Shown here: piece by piece, positions 37,134-49,264 of the stretch | Numbering within the stretch: the stretch's first letter is position 1 | Layout: each line of letters begins with the position of its first letter | Assembly: GCA_008694505.1 (NCBI GenBank) | Contig: VZDJ01000046.1 | Location: forward strand, 1,334,121-1,398,120 | Origin: Cyanoderma ruficeps | Lineage: Eukaryota; Chordata; Aves; Passeriformes; Timaliidae | DNA length: 64,000 bases | Reading direction: 5' to 3' | Notes under the pieces: model-generated | The model's database searches: none | The model's input: only the letters and a program-made list of their open reading frames with translations | What the model was told of the DNA's origin: nothing | Made by a program: the position numbers and the translations under genes

Positions 37134-40100
37134 AACCAAGAGAGGAGCAGCAGCAGCAGCCTTCAGGTCAACTTGGTGGCACAGAGAAGAAAGATGTCCA
37201 ACCTCTGCAATCCAGCTGATAAATAAATGAGAAATTAAACCTTTTTTTTTTTTTCCTGAATAATTTCATGGTTTTTGCTGCTGGTTTTGCTGGTTTTTGG
37301 GGTTGCCAAAAGTGACCAGGAGCTATTGGTATTTCACCAGTGCAGACCAGTGACATCGAGCTGGTCCCTGGGCATGCAGGAATAGACAGAGGAATTGCAC
37401 CCCAAGGCAGAATTCCTTTGCCTGAAGTTTGCTGCTCAAGTCCCAGGTGAAATTCTCAAGAGTTGGGAGAGCCCGTGGTCCAAGAAAAGGTGTCTGAGGG
37501 ACCTGTCCCCTCTGCGGCCCTCAGGTTCCTGGACTGGCACAAGGCCCCACCTGGAGGCAGAGAAATCCAACCTCAAAGCTCCAGTGACCACAAAAACAGA
37601 GTTTGACATCTTGAGCTGCAATCCAGTCCCACCCTGGGGATGTTTTGTACAGGACAAAAGGAGGGTCTGATCCTTCTCTTACAAGTAATGAAGGATGCTT
37701 GGAGTCTCCCTGTCTTCTGCATAACATCTCCCTCTGTTCCATGTGAGGGAGAAAGAAATCCATTCTGAATGAAGGAGATGTGATGCAATTCCAGGGAAGA
37801 GACACCGTTCCCACTCTTTTTTTTTTTGGCTGTTTTTTGTTCTTCAAAGCAAGAACATCCATGTCATCACTTCTGGGCTTGCTGGACCCCACCGACCCAG
37901 CCTGGGGCTGGGGACACAGTGAACTCCGGCTGCATCTGCCCCTCAGGAACTATTTGGATGTTACAAAAGGGAATGGATTGTGCAATCCCTGTGCCTGCAG
38001 ATGTGCCATGGGATCTCACTTTAACCCTCTTGCTGTCTGAGGTGCCCCATCACAAAAAAGAGGATTGCACTGCACGTGGTTTATCAGACTCAGCTGGGTC
38101 TTAACCTGGGACCTTAAAAACATCTTCAGGGCTGGGATTTCACAACCCACATGATTTTACTCTTCTGGAAGAGTTCAACCTTTTCCCTGAGGATCCCCAG
38201 AGCTGGAAATGCCTTTTGGTGGCACAAGCTCACACTGGCACAACAGAGGTTGGTCCAGCAAGGGAAGATCTTCCAGACAAGAAGGAAAACCATGTTTAAG
38301 GTCAGGAGTCCTTCAGAAACTCTTCCCAGCTCCACAGCCCACCAGCCAGACCAGGGAAAAATGAGGATTTTCTGTTCCACGGCCTGTGCTTTGCCCACTG
38401 CAGTGAACATTGTGTTCACCATCATCTGGTTCCTATAATTAACTTCCCTTACTGGGTTTCCTGCCCTCGGGGTTTCCTTCCTGCCCAGAACATCCCATTC
38501 CCAGCCCCGCACACGTTAGTGAGGACCAGTTTTTGTAGGTGAGAATTTAGGGCACTTTTAAACCACAGCCAAACCAGCACCAGGATCCAGCAGTGCCTCG
38601 TGCATCTCTCACAGGTTTATCAGGCTGTGAGCATTTTTGGGGAGAAATTGGCTCCTCCGAGTGTGGAAATGCAGCTTTTCCCCCTTAATTTCACTCCTAA
38701 ATTCCCATGTTTGGGCTTCAGGGAATCACACAGAAGGCACAGGAGCAGCAGGACAGGGTGAAGAAAGAGAAGAAGCAACAAAGCCTAAACCCGGAAATCT
38801 AAACAACAAAGCCTAAAACCAAAACCCAAAAGCCTGAAATCATTAGTGCCTTTTTACCAGGCCGTGTGTGCTAATGTAAAGCCTGTTATTGCTGTAATTA
38901 TAGCTGTGCTTACTGTGCTGGTAATGGATGTGCTCTCCGTGCCCACAGGGCTGCAGGCAGGGAAGGAACTTTCTCCTTCCACAGCTTTCCCAACCTGGGC
39001 ATGGAGCCATCCATCCACGGCTCCCAGCACGCCCGGAACTGAGCCTTGCAAAGAACTTGAGGAAAATCAAACTCAGCAGCCCCATCCCACCGATTTACAG
39101 TGACACTCCAGGCCATGGTTGTGGTTATACAGCCTGGAAATATTCTTGTGGGTGAATAAACAAAATAAGTGATTTTTTTTATTATTATTTTATTCTTTTT
39201 TTTTAAATCTGCAAGAGCTTTGGGAGTTATGGATTGAGTTTATAGCCATCACCTTGCTGTATTTCTGCTCTTTTCTGTATATCAGCCTTTGGGGGAGATT
39301 TGTGTCATTCGTCTCCTCCATGACACGAGTTGATATCAAACAGTTTTTTTCTGGAGGTATTTGACAGCAACATCTCATGCCACAGCTAAACCTGGACCAG
39401 GTGAGACTGAGCAATGTAAAGAGCAAAAGAACATCTTTGTTTTCTCCTAGGTGAACACACATTTTCCACCAAGCATGCCCAGAAACCCTCTGGATTCAGC
39501 TGAGCACCAGCTCCAGGCTTTGCTCCACAAAATTAAATACAGGGTAGGAAACAGAGGGAAGTGCTTTTCCCAGCATCAAAGTACAGCAAAATGTGCAGAT
39601 CTTCTGTGAAAAGCCTTCATTTAGAACCAAAAAAACCCAAGGTTGGCTCCCCAGGGTGCAGCATCCCCCTGGGCTGGCACAAAGATCTCCTTAACATGTG
39701 GAGTCAGAGCAGGGATGTCTTAAAGATGGGAGAGAAGAAAAAAAACCAAAATCACATTTCTTCTGGGAAGCAGGGAAATTATCCCTGACCTGGGATCCAA
39801 GCCACTGTGGATTAAAACTCTTTGGAATAAGAGGACAATCACACTTTTTTTTTCTCCTTATGCACAAAGCAATTTGCCTCTTCAATGGCATAAGAATTAA
39901 ATCCAGCTAGAATGGCTTTTTAATTAAAATCATACTTCGCTTATCAGAGTGAGAGCACTTAACTGATTACAAAGGGAATGTGGCAAACTCTGGCATCCCA
40001 TTCCCCATTCCCCAAGCCAGGCTGTGCCTCAAACTCCCTGTGCTAAACCCTGTGTTACCCTTTGCAGACTACCCCACCTGAGCTCTCCTCACCCCATTTA

Positions 40101-40594
40101 TCAGAAAAAGTCACGTAGGACACACAGAGTGTCTGTAAAAGCTGAGACAAAAGCTCGTTCCCTGAATCTGCTGGAGTTCAGTTTGTTGAATCCTGGGAAT
40201 TTCCTAAGCTAAGAATCTCCCTTCACTGAATTTCATCTCCTTGGCTGTGTTATTATATTTGTAGAAGACTGAAACGTTTCTCACTGTCCTGGAAGGGCCC
40301 TGGGGCCAAAGGCTGAACCCATTCCTGGCAGATTCTTCCCACTCCAGTGGTTGAGGAGCCTTTTATTCCCAAGCATCATCACCCACACTTGCTGCCAGAA
40401 TCCCCTTCCTTCACCACAAAATTCCCAGCTCAGGATATGGACAAGGGTGGGTCACAGCTCCCTCAAGGTGTTCCTGAGGAACACCCCACATCTCTGGGGT
40501 CACTGAGATGTGCTGCCTGTGCCACACGTGGGTCTCAGCCCCCCAGAGCTGTTCCTGTCACAAATTCCAGGTGCATTTCCTTAGGAATCCTTAG

Positions 40595-40700
40595 ATAGGG
40601 TGAGAGGGTTGTAGGAGGGCTGGGAATGTTGTTGAGATAAGGATTAAGGGAATTCCTAGAAGGGATGGGCTTGAAATTGTTGAAAGAAGCTTAAGCTCAT
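40595..40700 (-). pseudogene. MT-ATP6: ATP6 5' fragment (NUMT)
   Basis: ATGAGCTTAAGCTTCTTTCA starts it, and homology continues through CCTTCTAGGAATTCCC and CCCAGCCCTCCTACAACC before fading near 40600. Confidence 0.85.
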
Positions 40701-40859
40701 GGTCAGGTTCAGGGAGTGGTGTTTGAGGTTGTGGGGGTTTTGCTGGATGGAGGGTTTGTGGATAAGGATGAGAGGAGTTTAGGCTGGATGATCAGGGAGA
40801 AGGTAAGTCACGAAACAAGCATGATAAAAAGATCAAGGGTTTGGGTTTAGTTGGGGCAC
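40692..40859 (-). pseudogene. MT-ATP8: ATP8 pseudogene (NUMT)
   Basis: The minus strand reads GTGCCCCAACTAAACCCAAA, the bird ATP8 start (PQLNPNPW) with ATG changed to GTG. It overlaps the ATP6 start as in mitochondria. Confidence 0.85.
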
Positions 40860-40861
40860 GT

Positions 40862-40929
40862 CATTAATGAGGGGGTAAATCCTCTTTCTCTAGCTTAAAA
40901 GGCTAGTGCTGCTTCATGGCTCCTTAATG
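40862..40929 (-). pseudogene. MT-TK: Mitochondrial tRNA-Lys pseudogene (NUMT)
   Basis: 68 bp on the minus strand. The anticodon arm CTAGC-CTTTTAA-GCTAG, with anticodon TTT, is intact, and the ends CATTAAG and TTAATG pair as an acceptor stem. It lies in a nuclear copy without mitochondrial context, so it is not expected to function. Confidence 0.85.
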
Positions 40930-41338
40930 ATTGGGATCACAAAAATCACAGAATGACCAGGTTGGAAGAGACCTCCAAGATCATTGAGTCCAACCCAGCC
41001 CCAACACCTCAACTAAACCTCAAATGCCACCGAGTGCCACATCCAGTCTTTGTTTAAACACACCCAGGGATGGTGACTCCACCATCTCCCTGGGCAGACC
41101 ATTCCAGTGCTTTATCACTTCTTCCGTGAAAAAACTTTTTCCTAACATCCAACTGATTCTTCCCTTGGTGCAGCCTGAGGCTGTGTCCCCTCCTTCTGTC
41201 AGCTGCTGCCTGGAGAAAGAGACCAACCCCAGCTGAGCACAGCCACCTTTGAGGGAGTTGTGGAGAGTGATCAGGTCACCTCTGAGTCTCCTTTTCTCCA
41301 GGATGAACAATCCCAGCTCCCTCAGCCGTTCCTCATAT
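40930..41338 (-). mobile_element. CR1 LINE 3' part inserted in the NUMT between COX2 and tRNA-Lys
   Basis: The minus strand encodes [20 protein letters not shown] at its start and ends in a CATTCTGTGATT-type tail. On one side the sequence is the COX2 3' end, on the other tRNA-Lys, which are neighbours in mitochondria, so the CR1 arrived after the NUMT. Confidence 0.95.
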
Positions 41339-41549
41339 GGATGGTAATAAGGAGGATCAGCTCTCAAAGTCAGCAAGCACGGTGGATTCTACCACAGTTG
41401 ACATGAAGCTGTGGTTGGATCCGCAGATTTCTGAGCATTGTCTGTAGAAGATTCCGGGTCCGATGGGGAGGAAATGAGGTTTGGTTGAGGTGTCCTGGAA
41501 TTGTGTTGGTTTTCCACACCAAGGCCAGGACCAGCTCATGAATGGGGTA
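41339..41549 (-). pseudogene. MT-CO2: COX2 pseudogene, 3' third (NUMT)
   Basis: The minus strand encodes [16 protein letters not shown] and [12 protein letters not shown], the conserved C-terminus of cytochrome oxidase subunit II with its CSEIC copper-site motif. COX2 resumes here after the LTR; the two parts sum to about 682 bp, close to the bird gene's 684. The end at 41339 abuts the CR1. Confidence 0.95.
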
Positions 41550-42027
41550 ATGCCGTGGGAAGGCTGAGCGGGAACAGAGACTGGACAGAGCTGGGGAATA
41601 AAGTAGATATTTATCAAAAGGCCTTTAAGGACACACCTTGGGCAGGACAAGAGCCTGGCCAGGGCTACACCCAAGGTGGACCCAAAACGGTCACAAAATG
41701 GACCCAAAATGGTCACAACATGGACCCCCAGTCACAAGGTCTGACACTTTGATAAGTTTTGGTCCATTTGCATCTTGGGGTTGAGTTGTCCAATCCCAGC
41801 TCCAGGTGATGCAGTCCCATCCTTCTTGTTTTCTCCCTCCAGCCACCGTTGTTGGTGCTTTGGGGCCTGAAAACTTGTCCCAGTTGTCCTTGGTGTGCAG
41901 CAGGAAAAGGATTTGTTTTGTGTCCCTGCTGTGTGCAGAGAGCTGAGTGAGACTGGATGGGAGCTCAGAGCTGCCCCCCTGGGCTCCACAGAACATGGAA
42001 TACATGGAAATAAAACTTAAGATATCA
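41550..42027. mobile_element. LTR-like element inserted in the COX2 NUMT
   Basis: It occupies the exact interval between two COX2 pieces that adjoin in the gene. It begins near TGCCGTGGGAAGG and ends near TTAAGATATCA. The flanks GGGGTA (41544-41549) and GGAATA (42028-42033) both match the same COX2 position and may be a diverged target duplication. Part of it (about 41637-41845) recurs at 44676-44882. AATAAA occurs near 41598 and near 42008. Its family is not certain. Confidence 0.75.
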
Positions 42028-42498
42028 GGAATACACTGCCAGCAGCGATAATGACTCGAACTGTAGATCCTGTTGGAACAGCAACACCAGGGTCAGCTCC
42101 CAGGAGATGGAAATATCCTATGGTAGATCTGCTGTGGGTGTTGTGTAGGAGTCAGACTGAGGTCTTTGCAGTCAGTGTCCTCATAGGGTCAATATCATTG
42201 GTGACCGATGGCTTTTAGGGTTAGGTCGGGTTCGTTGGTTTTGTCCATCATGTAGAGGATCCGTAGGGAGGGGAGGGCGGGTATAATTAGGGCCATGGCT
42301 GGGAGGATCGCTCAGATGATCAGCTCCATCTCTTGTGCATCGACTTCATGACAGGTTTTCTGTGAGTGTAAGAGCTGGAAGGTAAAGAACTGGGCTGCAG
42401 GTGGGTGACCATTCGGGCGTGGTCATGGAATTCTACGAGTTCTTCTGTAACAGGTGATGAGGCGTCCTGGAAACGGAATTGTGAGTGGTTGGCCAGAT
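42028..42498 (-). pseudogene. MT-CO2: COX2 pseudogene, 5' two thirds (NUMT)
   Basis: Minus-strand text such as GAACTCGTAGAATTCCATGA, GATGCACAAGAGATGG and ATCCTCTACATGATGGACAA is COX2 (DAQEMELIW and LRILYMMDK in mitochondrial code). The start codon region reads ATCTGGCC rather than a clean ATG-GCC. It stops at GTATTCC where an LTR begins. Confidence 0.95.
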
Positions 42499-44675
42499 TT
42501 GGGTGTTGAGGTGTTCTGGGTTTTCACCTGTGATCAATCCTGCAGTGGGACCCTCCATGGCACAGCCAGGCCCATGTCAGTGGAGCTCAGCTGATTTATC
42601 CTGGCCAGGGCGGTGGCTGCAGGGCAGGATTTTCCCAAGCACAGCCAGGAGTTAAATTCCTGAGGGTCCAGTGAATATGTGACTGAATTCCTCAGGGCTT
42701 TTATCTCCCTGTGTCCTTTGCCAGCTCCTCCTAGGGGAAGGGATGCTGGGGGAGATGCTGGACCCTGAGGTCTTGGACTTGTGCTGTTTGCAGTGATCCT
42801 TTGGGAATTCCCTTGAAATAGCACTGCCACAGGAACTCAGCAGCACTTTCCTTGCAGACAGCAAGGAGAACAGATGCTACTTCCATCAGGAAAGACACAA
42901 TTTTTCAGCTCCAGTAAAATTATTTCAGCCACAAGGTGCTGATTTAGGCTGAATTGACCATCTCCCCGTCAAACCCAAGAGCACACATATTCCTCTTCAC
43001 GTGTCTCCCACATAATGAAGAAAACACAGCTTTTCCCTCCCACTCCTCCTGCCCTCTCCCTCCTGACACCCAGGAGTGCTGCTTTCCATGACTCCACTTA
43101 AATGCCACCATTCTGCAGGGAAACATAACCCACGGATAAACCCCACAGGAGACCTCAGTGGCCAGAACTTCTTAGATTCCCAAATACTTTTAAACCACTT
43201 TAGCCAAGTATTACATTTCTAACCCTGAAAACGTTCTTTCCCAAAGAAGTCTGCTGCTGCTGAAGGGAGTTAGAGAGGCCCAGACTCCAAGGCTGAAATT
43301 GAAACTGATAATTGTGATAGAACTTTCAAAAGTGAAACTCTTCCACTATCTGATCTGTGGCACAGGTCATGATCCCTTCTCTGAGTGGGTCGGACTGACA
43401 GCCTGAGAATCAGGAAAGTGGCATTTCCCTCCTTCCCAAAAATGGCTCTGCCATCAGTTAAAGACGTGGCACATCCTGGCCATTCTTTGGCCTGAAAAGA
43501 AAGTTTTAAAACAAGATTTTTCCTTTATTTATTCACCCTCCTGTTAAGAAAAAATAACTTAGGACTTCTGAACATATCCAGTTTCTTGATGGGAAGTAAA
43601 GGGGGAAAGGATATTCTGTTTTTTCTTCCTCATTGACTAAGAATGAAAATCCCCAAGGATAAATCCCTTCATCTCCTCTTAACTTTACAAAATGACACAC
43701 CTTGCTGAGATTATTCCTCAAGTGAAAGGTTAGTTTTTTTGTTAAGGGAAAATACCTTTGTAGGACAAAGAGTCAGCAAGGTCTAAGGTGAAGAGACCAC
43801 TCACCAATCTTTATATCTTGGCCTTAAGATCAATTAAATCTCATTTCCCAGTACCCACAAGCACCAATCTCAGAGGGCAGCTCTGGTCACTCACTGGTGA
43901 GCTCTGCAGAATTTTGATGGGTCTCCCACTGCAGACCTCACTGTTGGGGTACGAATTCAATTTTAGGTTTCTGTCCCTCCTGCCCCTTGTAAGCAGCTGA
44001 TGTCCCTGTGCGTGTGGGGCTGGAGGTGGTCTCTGCATCTTTTCTGGTGCGAAGCACAATTTTTAATTTTGCTGCTGTTATTTTAGCACAGTGTGAAGAG
44101 TCTGGGTGAGACTCTCTATTACTCGTATGAGAACAATCAAAAATATTAATCTTCCTCTTCGTTCCAGTTATTTTCCAGGGAACAGACCACATCTGCTGGG
44201 TGAAACACCATGCTGGGACTGTCCCCCAGCCCCTGTGTCACCACTGAGCACGTGGCTTGCACCATCCTGATGGAAACCATTCCCTGGCTCTGCTCCCTAA
44301 CAAAACACTCCTTTCCCTTCATGGCCACGATCCCCAGGCCGGCACGGGAAGGCCTGAGGCTGCTGTGGATGGACCCCTCAAAACAAGAGGTGATTTTGGG
44401 AGAGGGCAGCGAGCCCTGGAGCAAAGCTGTCCAGCTGTCTTGGAGCTTCTGCCACACAGACACATCCCCAGCGTGTCCACACACACACAAATTCCAAAAT
44501 AAAGAGCCCAGAGGAAGATGGTTGAAAGGGAAATCATCAGTGAGACCCTTCCCCCAGGGATCTGACAAATCCACAACGCTGGTGGGACTGGACTCTGAGG
44601 AGACACCATTGAAGTCTCCCAGTACTTAAAGGAGGTTTATAAAAAAGAGCCAGAACAATTTTTCACATGGGCAGA

Positions 44676-44882
44676 TACACCTTGGGCAGGACAAGAGCCT
44701 GGCCAGGGCTACGTCCAAGGTGGACCCAAAATGGTCACAAAATGGACACAAAATGGTCACAAAATGGACCCCCAGTCACAAGATCTCACACTTTGATAAG
44801 TTTTGGTCCATTTGCATCTTGGGGTTGAATTGTCCAATCCCAGGTCCAGGTGATGCAGTCCCATCCTTCTTGTTTTCTCCCT
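44676..44882. mobile_element. Second copy of the NUMT-resident LTR-like element, fragment
   Basis: From ACACCTTGGGCAGGACAAG to CATCCTTCTTGTTTTCTCCC it aligns in direct orientation with about 41637-41845, with few differences. It includes several near copies of a GGACCCAAAATGGTCACAAA unit. Confidence 0.85.
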
Positions 44883-44934
44883 TCATTAATACATACAGGA
44901 CAGGGGAGTGGTTCTGAACTAAGAGGAGAGATTT

Positions 44935-45162
44935 ATTAGATGTCAAGAAGAAATTCTCCACTGTGAGAATGGTGAAACACTGGCACAGGGTGCCCAGAGG
45001 ATCTGTGGCTGCCTCTGGATCCCTGGAAGTGTCCACAGCCAGGTTGGACAGGACTTGGAGCACCCTGGGACAGTGGAAGGTGTCCCTGCCCATGGCAGGG
45101 GGTGGGATGGGATGATTTTAAGCTCCTTTCCAAGCCAAGCCACTCCATGACTCCGTGATGAT
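44935..45162 (+). mobile_element. CR1 LINE 3' part
   Basis: ATTAGATGTCAAGAAGAAAT leads to CCATGACTCCGTGATGATT. Confidence 0.85.
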
Positions 45163-45561
45163 TACACAAACCCCTTGAGAGATCCTGCCCACCTCTCAAC
45201 AAACCACACTGGATTTCTACACTGGATTTTAATTTCTAAACCAGAAGAAATGTTCCTCTATGACCCGTCCCCATCTCCTACTCTCACCTGGCTGAAAGAC
45301 AAGCACAGAAACAGCTCCAAGCTTTACCTGGTTCCCATTCCTGCACTGCCGGGTGGATCCATAACTGCACTAATGTTTTCCTCCTGCTAAAGTTGGTTCT
45401 GCCTTGGTCAGGTTTTCCTGACAGGAGGGCAGGAGGGTGAGCACAGCACAGGGAACAGGATCATAACTCACTCCCTGACTGCTGCAAACCTTCCCACACC
45501 CAGCTAAGTCCAATCCCACCGAGTACACAACCCTCCTGCACCAGCACTGGCCCTTCACTTT

Positions 45562-45782
45562 AGAATCATAAAATCCCTAAAGTTGGGAAAGGCCTCTGAG
45601 ATCATTGAATCCAACCATAAAATCAGCACTGCCATGCCCACTACTAAACCATGGCCCCAAACACCACCTTTACACCTTTTTTTGGACACATTCAGGGAAG
45701 GTGATTCCACCTCCAACAGGAGCAGCCTGTTCCAAAGCTTGACAACACGTTCAGAGAGGAAATATTTCCTAACACTTCCATG
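45562..45782 (-). mobile_element. CR1 LINE 3' part
   Basis: AATCATAAAATCCCTAAAG and CCACTACTAAACCATGGCCC, then TCAGAGAGGAAATATTTCC, are reverse CR1. Confidence 0.85.
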
Positions 45783-46654
45783 AAGAAAAAGACGCTTCCA
45801 TTCCTTGATGTCATCACGAGTCCACGTGTGTAGGGGGTGAGCACATCATCCCCATGACATCAATTAGCAAAGCTAATCTAGTCAAACATTAATTACAACG
45901 CCTTTAGGATGTCAGAAAAAAAAAAATTTGAAAAGAAACAAGGCAAAAGTAAATCTCATTTCCAGGTTGGGTTTTAGGCATTCTGCCACAAGACCACCCC
46001 CAGCAAAAAATTCATTCCAGAGTCTGGAACTGAGCTGAGATTCCCAGCTTCATCCTGCACTCTCCATCTGTAGCTGAATTTATTGGTTCATCTCCTTCTC
46101 CTGCTGGTTGCCCCAGTGGATGCTGTTCCTTGCCTGTTTTTTCCCCAGGCTACTCTGCAAGGGAAATCAGCGTTTATTTTTAGGCCCATTGCTCTCTGAC
46201 TGCTTGGGCTCTCCTCCCAGGGCTGCAATATATATTTAATACTTGTTTTCAGAGCTGACAGCCCAGGAAGTTTGAGTGGTGAACTGGCACACACGAGAAA
46301 TCATCATAAAAGAGAAGGGCATCAACCTGCCAAGCATTTTAACTCCTCTTCTGGAAAGAGAGACTTGACTCCTCAGCAGTCCCTTGGTGGGGAAGGAAGC
46401 AAGAACCAAAGACACGGTCGCTGTTTGATGAGGATGATGATGGTGATGATGACAGCTTCACCGTGCAAGAACAAATCCTGTCAGATCTGCAGCAGAGAGG
46501 AACAGGAGGGGGATACACGATTTGGGCAATTTGAAGAGGAAAAAAAAAAAAAGTCCACGCTGGAAAAAGGCAGTGCAGGAGAGAGAAGTGCACCTGGGCT
46601 GCTCAGCATTCCCAGCACAGGGAATGGCCTGGGGAGTGCTGGAGCTCTGGGAGG

Positions 46655-47162
46655 CTCCTGGACAGGAGTGTCCGGTTCTGGGCCCTCAGTTTAGGAAGGA
46701 TGTTGAGATGCTTGAGCACATCCAGAGGAGGCAACAAGGCTGGTGAAGGACTTGGAAAACAAGTCAAACGAAGAACAACTAAAGGAGCTGGGATTGTTTA
46801 TCCTGGAGAAAAGGAGACTCAGGGGTGACCTGATCACTCTCTACAACTCCCTCAAAGGTGGCTGTGCTCAGCTGGGGTTGGTCTCTTTCTCCAGGAAGCA
46901 GCTGACAGAAGGAGAGGACACAGCCTCAAGCTGCACCAAGGGAAATATGGGTTGGATATTAGGAAGAAGTTTTTCACGGAAAAAGTGATAAAGCACTGGA
47001 ATGGTCTGCCTGGGGAGGTGGTGGAGTCACCATCCCTGGGTGTGTTTGAACAAAGACTGGATGTGGCACTTGGTGCCATTTGAGGTTTAGTTGAGGTGTT
47101 GGGGCTGGATTGGACTTGATGATCTTTCCAACCTGCACATTCTGTGATTCTGTGATTCTGTG
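46655..47162 (+). mobile_element. CR1 LINE 3' part with a triplicated terminal repeat
   Basis: It starts near GTGTCCGGTTCTGGGCCC, carries the [16 protein letters not shown] segment near 46790, and ends with ATTCTGTG repeated three times, the CR1 terminal repeat. Confidence 0.95.
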
Positions 47163-48379
47163 ACCCAGGTGTGATCAGCAGAGCTTGGGGTCATCCCACA
47201 CGAGGGATTCAGCTCAGATTTGGGATCATTCCCCAAAGGCTCTGCTTCCTGGCCCCTCTGCAGCTGGGGGGGGTTCAGGACTCCTGCCCATGGCTCATCA
47301 CACCCTCCATCCTTCTCCCTCACCCCCGTGTCCCCAGGCAATTCCCTGCTGGGATCACAGCTCCTGGCCAGGCCCTGAGCTCTCCACCACAGCCTGCAAC
47401 AGTCCCAGGGATTCTTTTCCCTTCCCTTCCCTTGTCCCTTTCCAAGGAGCAGGGACAGTGCTCTTGAGCTGCATGAGGGGTCTTCCCTTCAGGGAAACAC
47501 AACTTTTCCTCAGCCCCTCACTTTACTCTTCTTCCACAACTCGACTGAATGTTTTTGGAAGATGCCCCCTCAATAAATCCTGCCTTTGTTTCACCTCCCT
47601 GCAACAACAACACTCAGCAAACAAATGTGCAGACAACCAAAGCTTCAGCTTTATAGCTGGGTTTAAAAAATGTTTCCAGATATTTTCTTGGTCCCTTAAG
47701 GCATTTCTGAGGCTCAGACCAGGTAGACCCATGGCAGTGATCTCCAACTCTGATTTCCTTTTCTGTCTACAAAACCATCAGGGCTTGGCTAACACAGTTT
47801 AACCAGAGATATCTGGCTCTGGGAACAGCTTTCCAGTGAAAGCAGCACAGCAAAAAGGCGGATTTTAAGAAAACGAAGGTAAATAACTGTATGGTTAAAA
47901 CGGGAGCCCCGTGTTGGCAGAGAATTTAAGGGGACAGAAAATTTGTTCCTGTTTTATATCCCCAAGTTTGTAAGGTCCAAATGAAAACAAGCAGCTGAGG
48001 TGGAAGGCACGAATGCACACACCAACACGAGGAGTGCCTTCCTCGTGGTGTGTAAATTTAATTATTGTGTGGGTCACGCACCCTCAGCCCCTGGCAGACA
48101 CCAATGAATGATCTCCAAAAGAAGCAGGGACCAAGATGAATGGATCACTAAAAGCAACATCTCAAACCAGAGTTTTATTAAGTGCTCTTACGGCCGTGAT
48201 TGACTGCTGATATATGACACATGGTATTTTTTATTAGACTGACTAGCACAGCTAGAGGCAGAAAAAAAGCTTTTAAGGCTCTTTGCCCCTGGAACAAAGT
48301 GAGGAAACTTCCAGCCCCGCATTTCATGGGTCTAAAAAAAAAACTGTTCTGAGTTCTGTCAGGTTGGTTAATTAAAGAA

Positions 48380-48620
48380 ATAAAAATAATACAGAAATAA
48401 AGAGAAATAAAGAGAAATAAAGAGAAACAAAGAGAAACAAAGAGAAATAAAGAGAAATAAAGAGAAATAAAGAGAAACAAAGAGAAATAAAGAGAAACAA
48501 AGAGAAATAAAGAGAAATAAAGAGAAATAAAGAGAAATAAAGAGAAACAAAGAGAAATAAAGAGAAACAAAGAGAAATAAAGAGAAACAAAGAGAAACAA
48601 AGAGAAATAAAGAGAAATAA
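48380..48620. repeat. 10-bp tandem repeat (AGAAATAAAG / AGAAACAAAG), about 24 units
   Basis: The units are perfectly phased and differ only at T or C in the sixth base, in an irregular pattern. All minus-strand frames are open and give Phe-Leu-Ser-rich text, which is an artefact. Confidence 0.95.
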
Positions 48621-49234
48621 GGAGCTTTGTGGGGCTGGGGGATGTGAAGAGTTATCACCTCTGCAGCAGCATGAAGCGAGCAGGTGGGAAGGAAACTGTG
48701 GCATGACATTAAAATCCACATTTCCACGGAGTCTGAGGGGTTTAATGTCCAGAAGAGCCAGGAATGTTAATTTGGGAGCTCGGCTGTAGGTCTGTGGCAT
48801 GAAGGATGGGAGTGATGGTTTTGTCACAGGACACCCATCCCAAGCAGCACTCTGATCTCGTGTTATCCCAAACATTTTCAGGCTAAATCCACAGCAATGG
48901 CTACTCAGCTTTTATTTTTCCTCTTTTTTATCCCTCAGGAAGTATTGCTATACCTGAAAGCACACATTCTTGTAAGCATAAATATATATATAAATATATA
49001 AATATCTGTTTCAGTTGTTCCAATATCAGCTGTCATTTCTCTTGCTAAAACCTTTCCTCATCTGCATTGAACACAAACAGCCTAAAGATAAGCCTTTGAT
49101 ACACCCTGTGCTATGTGAATTCCCTGGAAAGGGAGAGGAGAGAGAGAAGGGCAAGGAGGAACAAAGTTTAATTTCGCTGGAGATGCTGCTGAAAACAAAA
49201 ACTCTTTGAACAATTCCTGTGCTCCAACCACAAA

Positions 49235-49264
49235 GCAAGTGAAAATAAAAATAAAAATAAAAAT
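49235..49264. repeat. (AAAAAT)n short repeat
   Basis: Four near-perfect copies of AAAAAT/AAATAA. Confidence 0.8.

Larger units (their letters stand above)
40590..42540 (-). pseudogene. Nuclear mitochondrial insert (NUMT): tRNA-Asp end, COX2, tRNA-Lys, ATP8, start of ATP6
   Basis: On the minus strand the sequence follows bird mitochondrial DNA in order through the 3' part of tRNA-Asp (42508-42537), all of COX2, tRNA-Lys, ATP8 and about 100 bp of ATP6. Two younger elements split it: a CR1 (40930-41338) and an LTR (41550-42027). The mitochondrial parts add up to roughly 1.1 kb. Substitutions and indels break all frames, so it is a dead nuclear copy. The left edge is uncertain (about 40585-40602). 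Confidence 0.95.

Noticed and set aside
41357..41716. Minus-strand frame ending in a COX2-like C-terminus as a functional gene
   Set aside because: The COX2 part is an interrupted mitochondrial pseudogene and the rest of the frame is retroelement sequence.
48178..48875. Phe/Leu/Ser-rich minus-strand frames of up to 167 codons resembling membrane proteins
   Set aside because: All three frames are open only because of the 10-bp A-rich repeat; there is no flanking coding structure.
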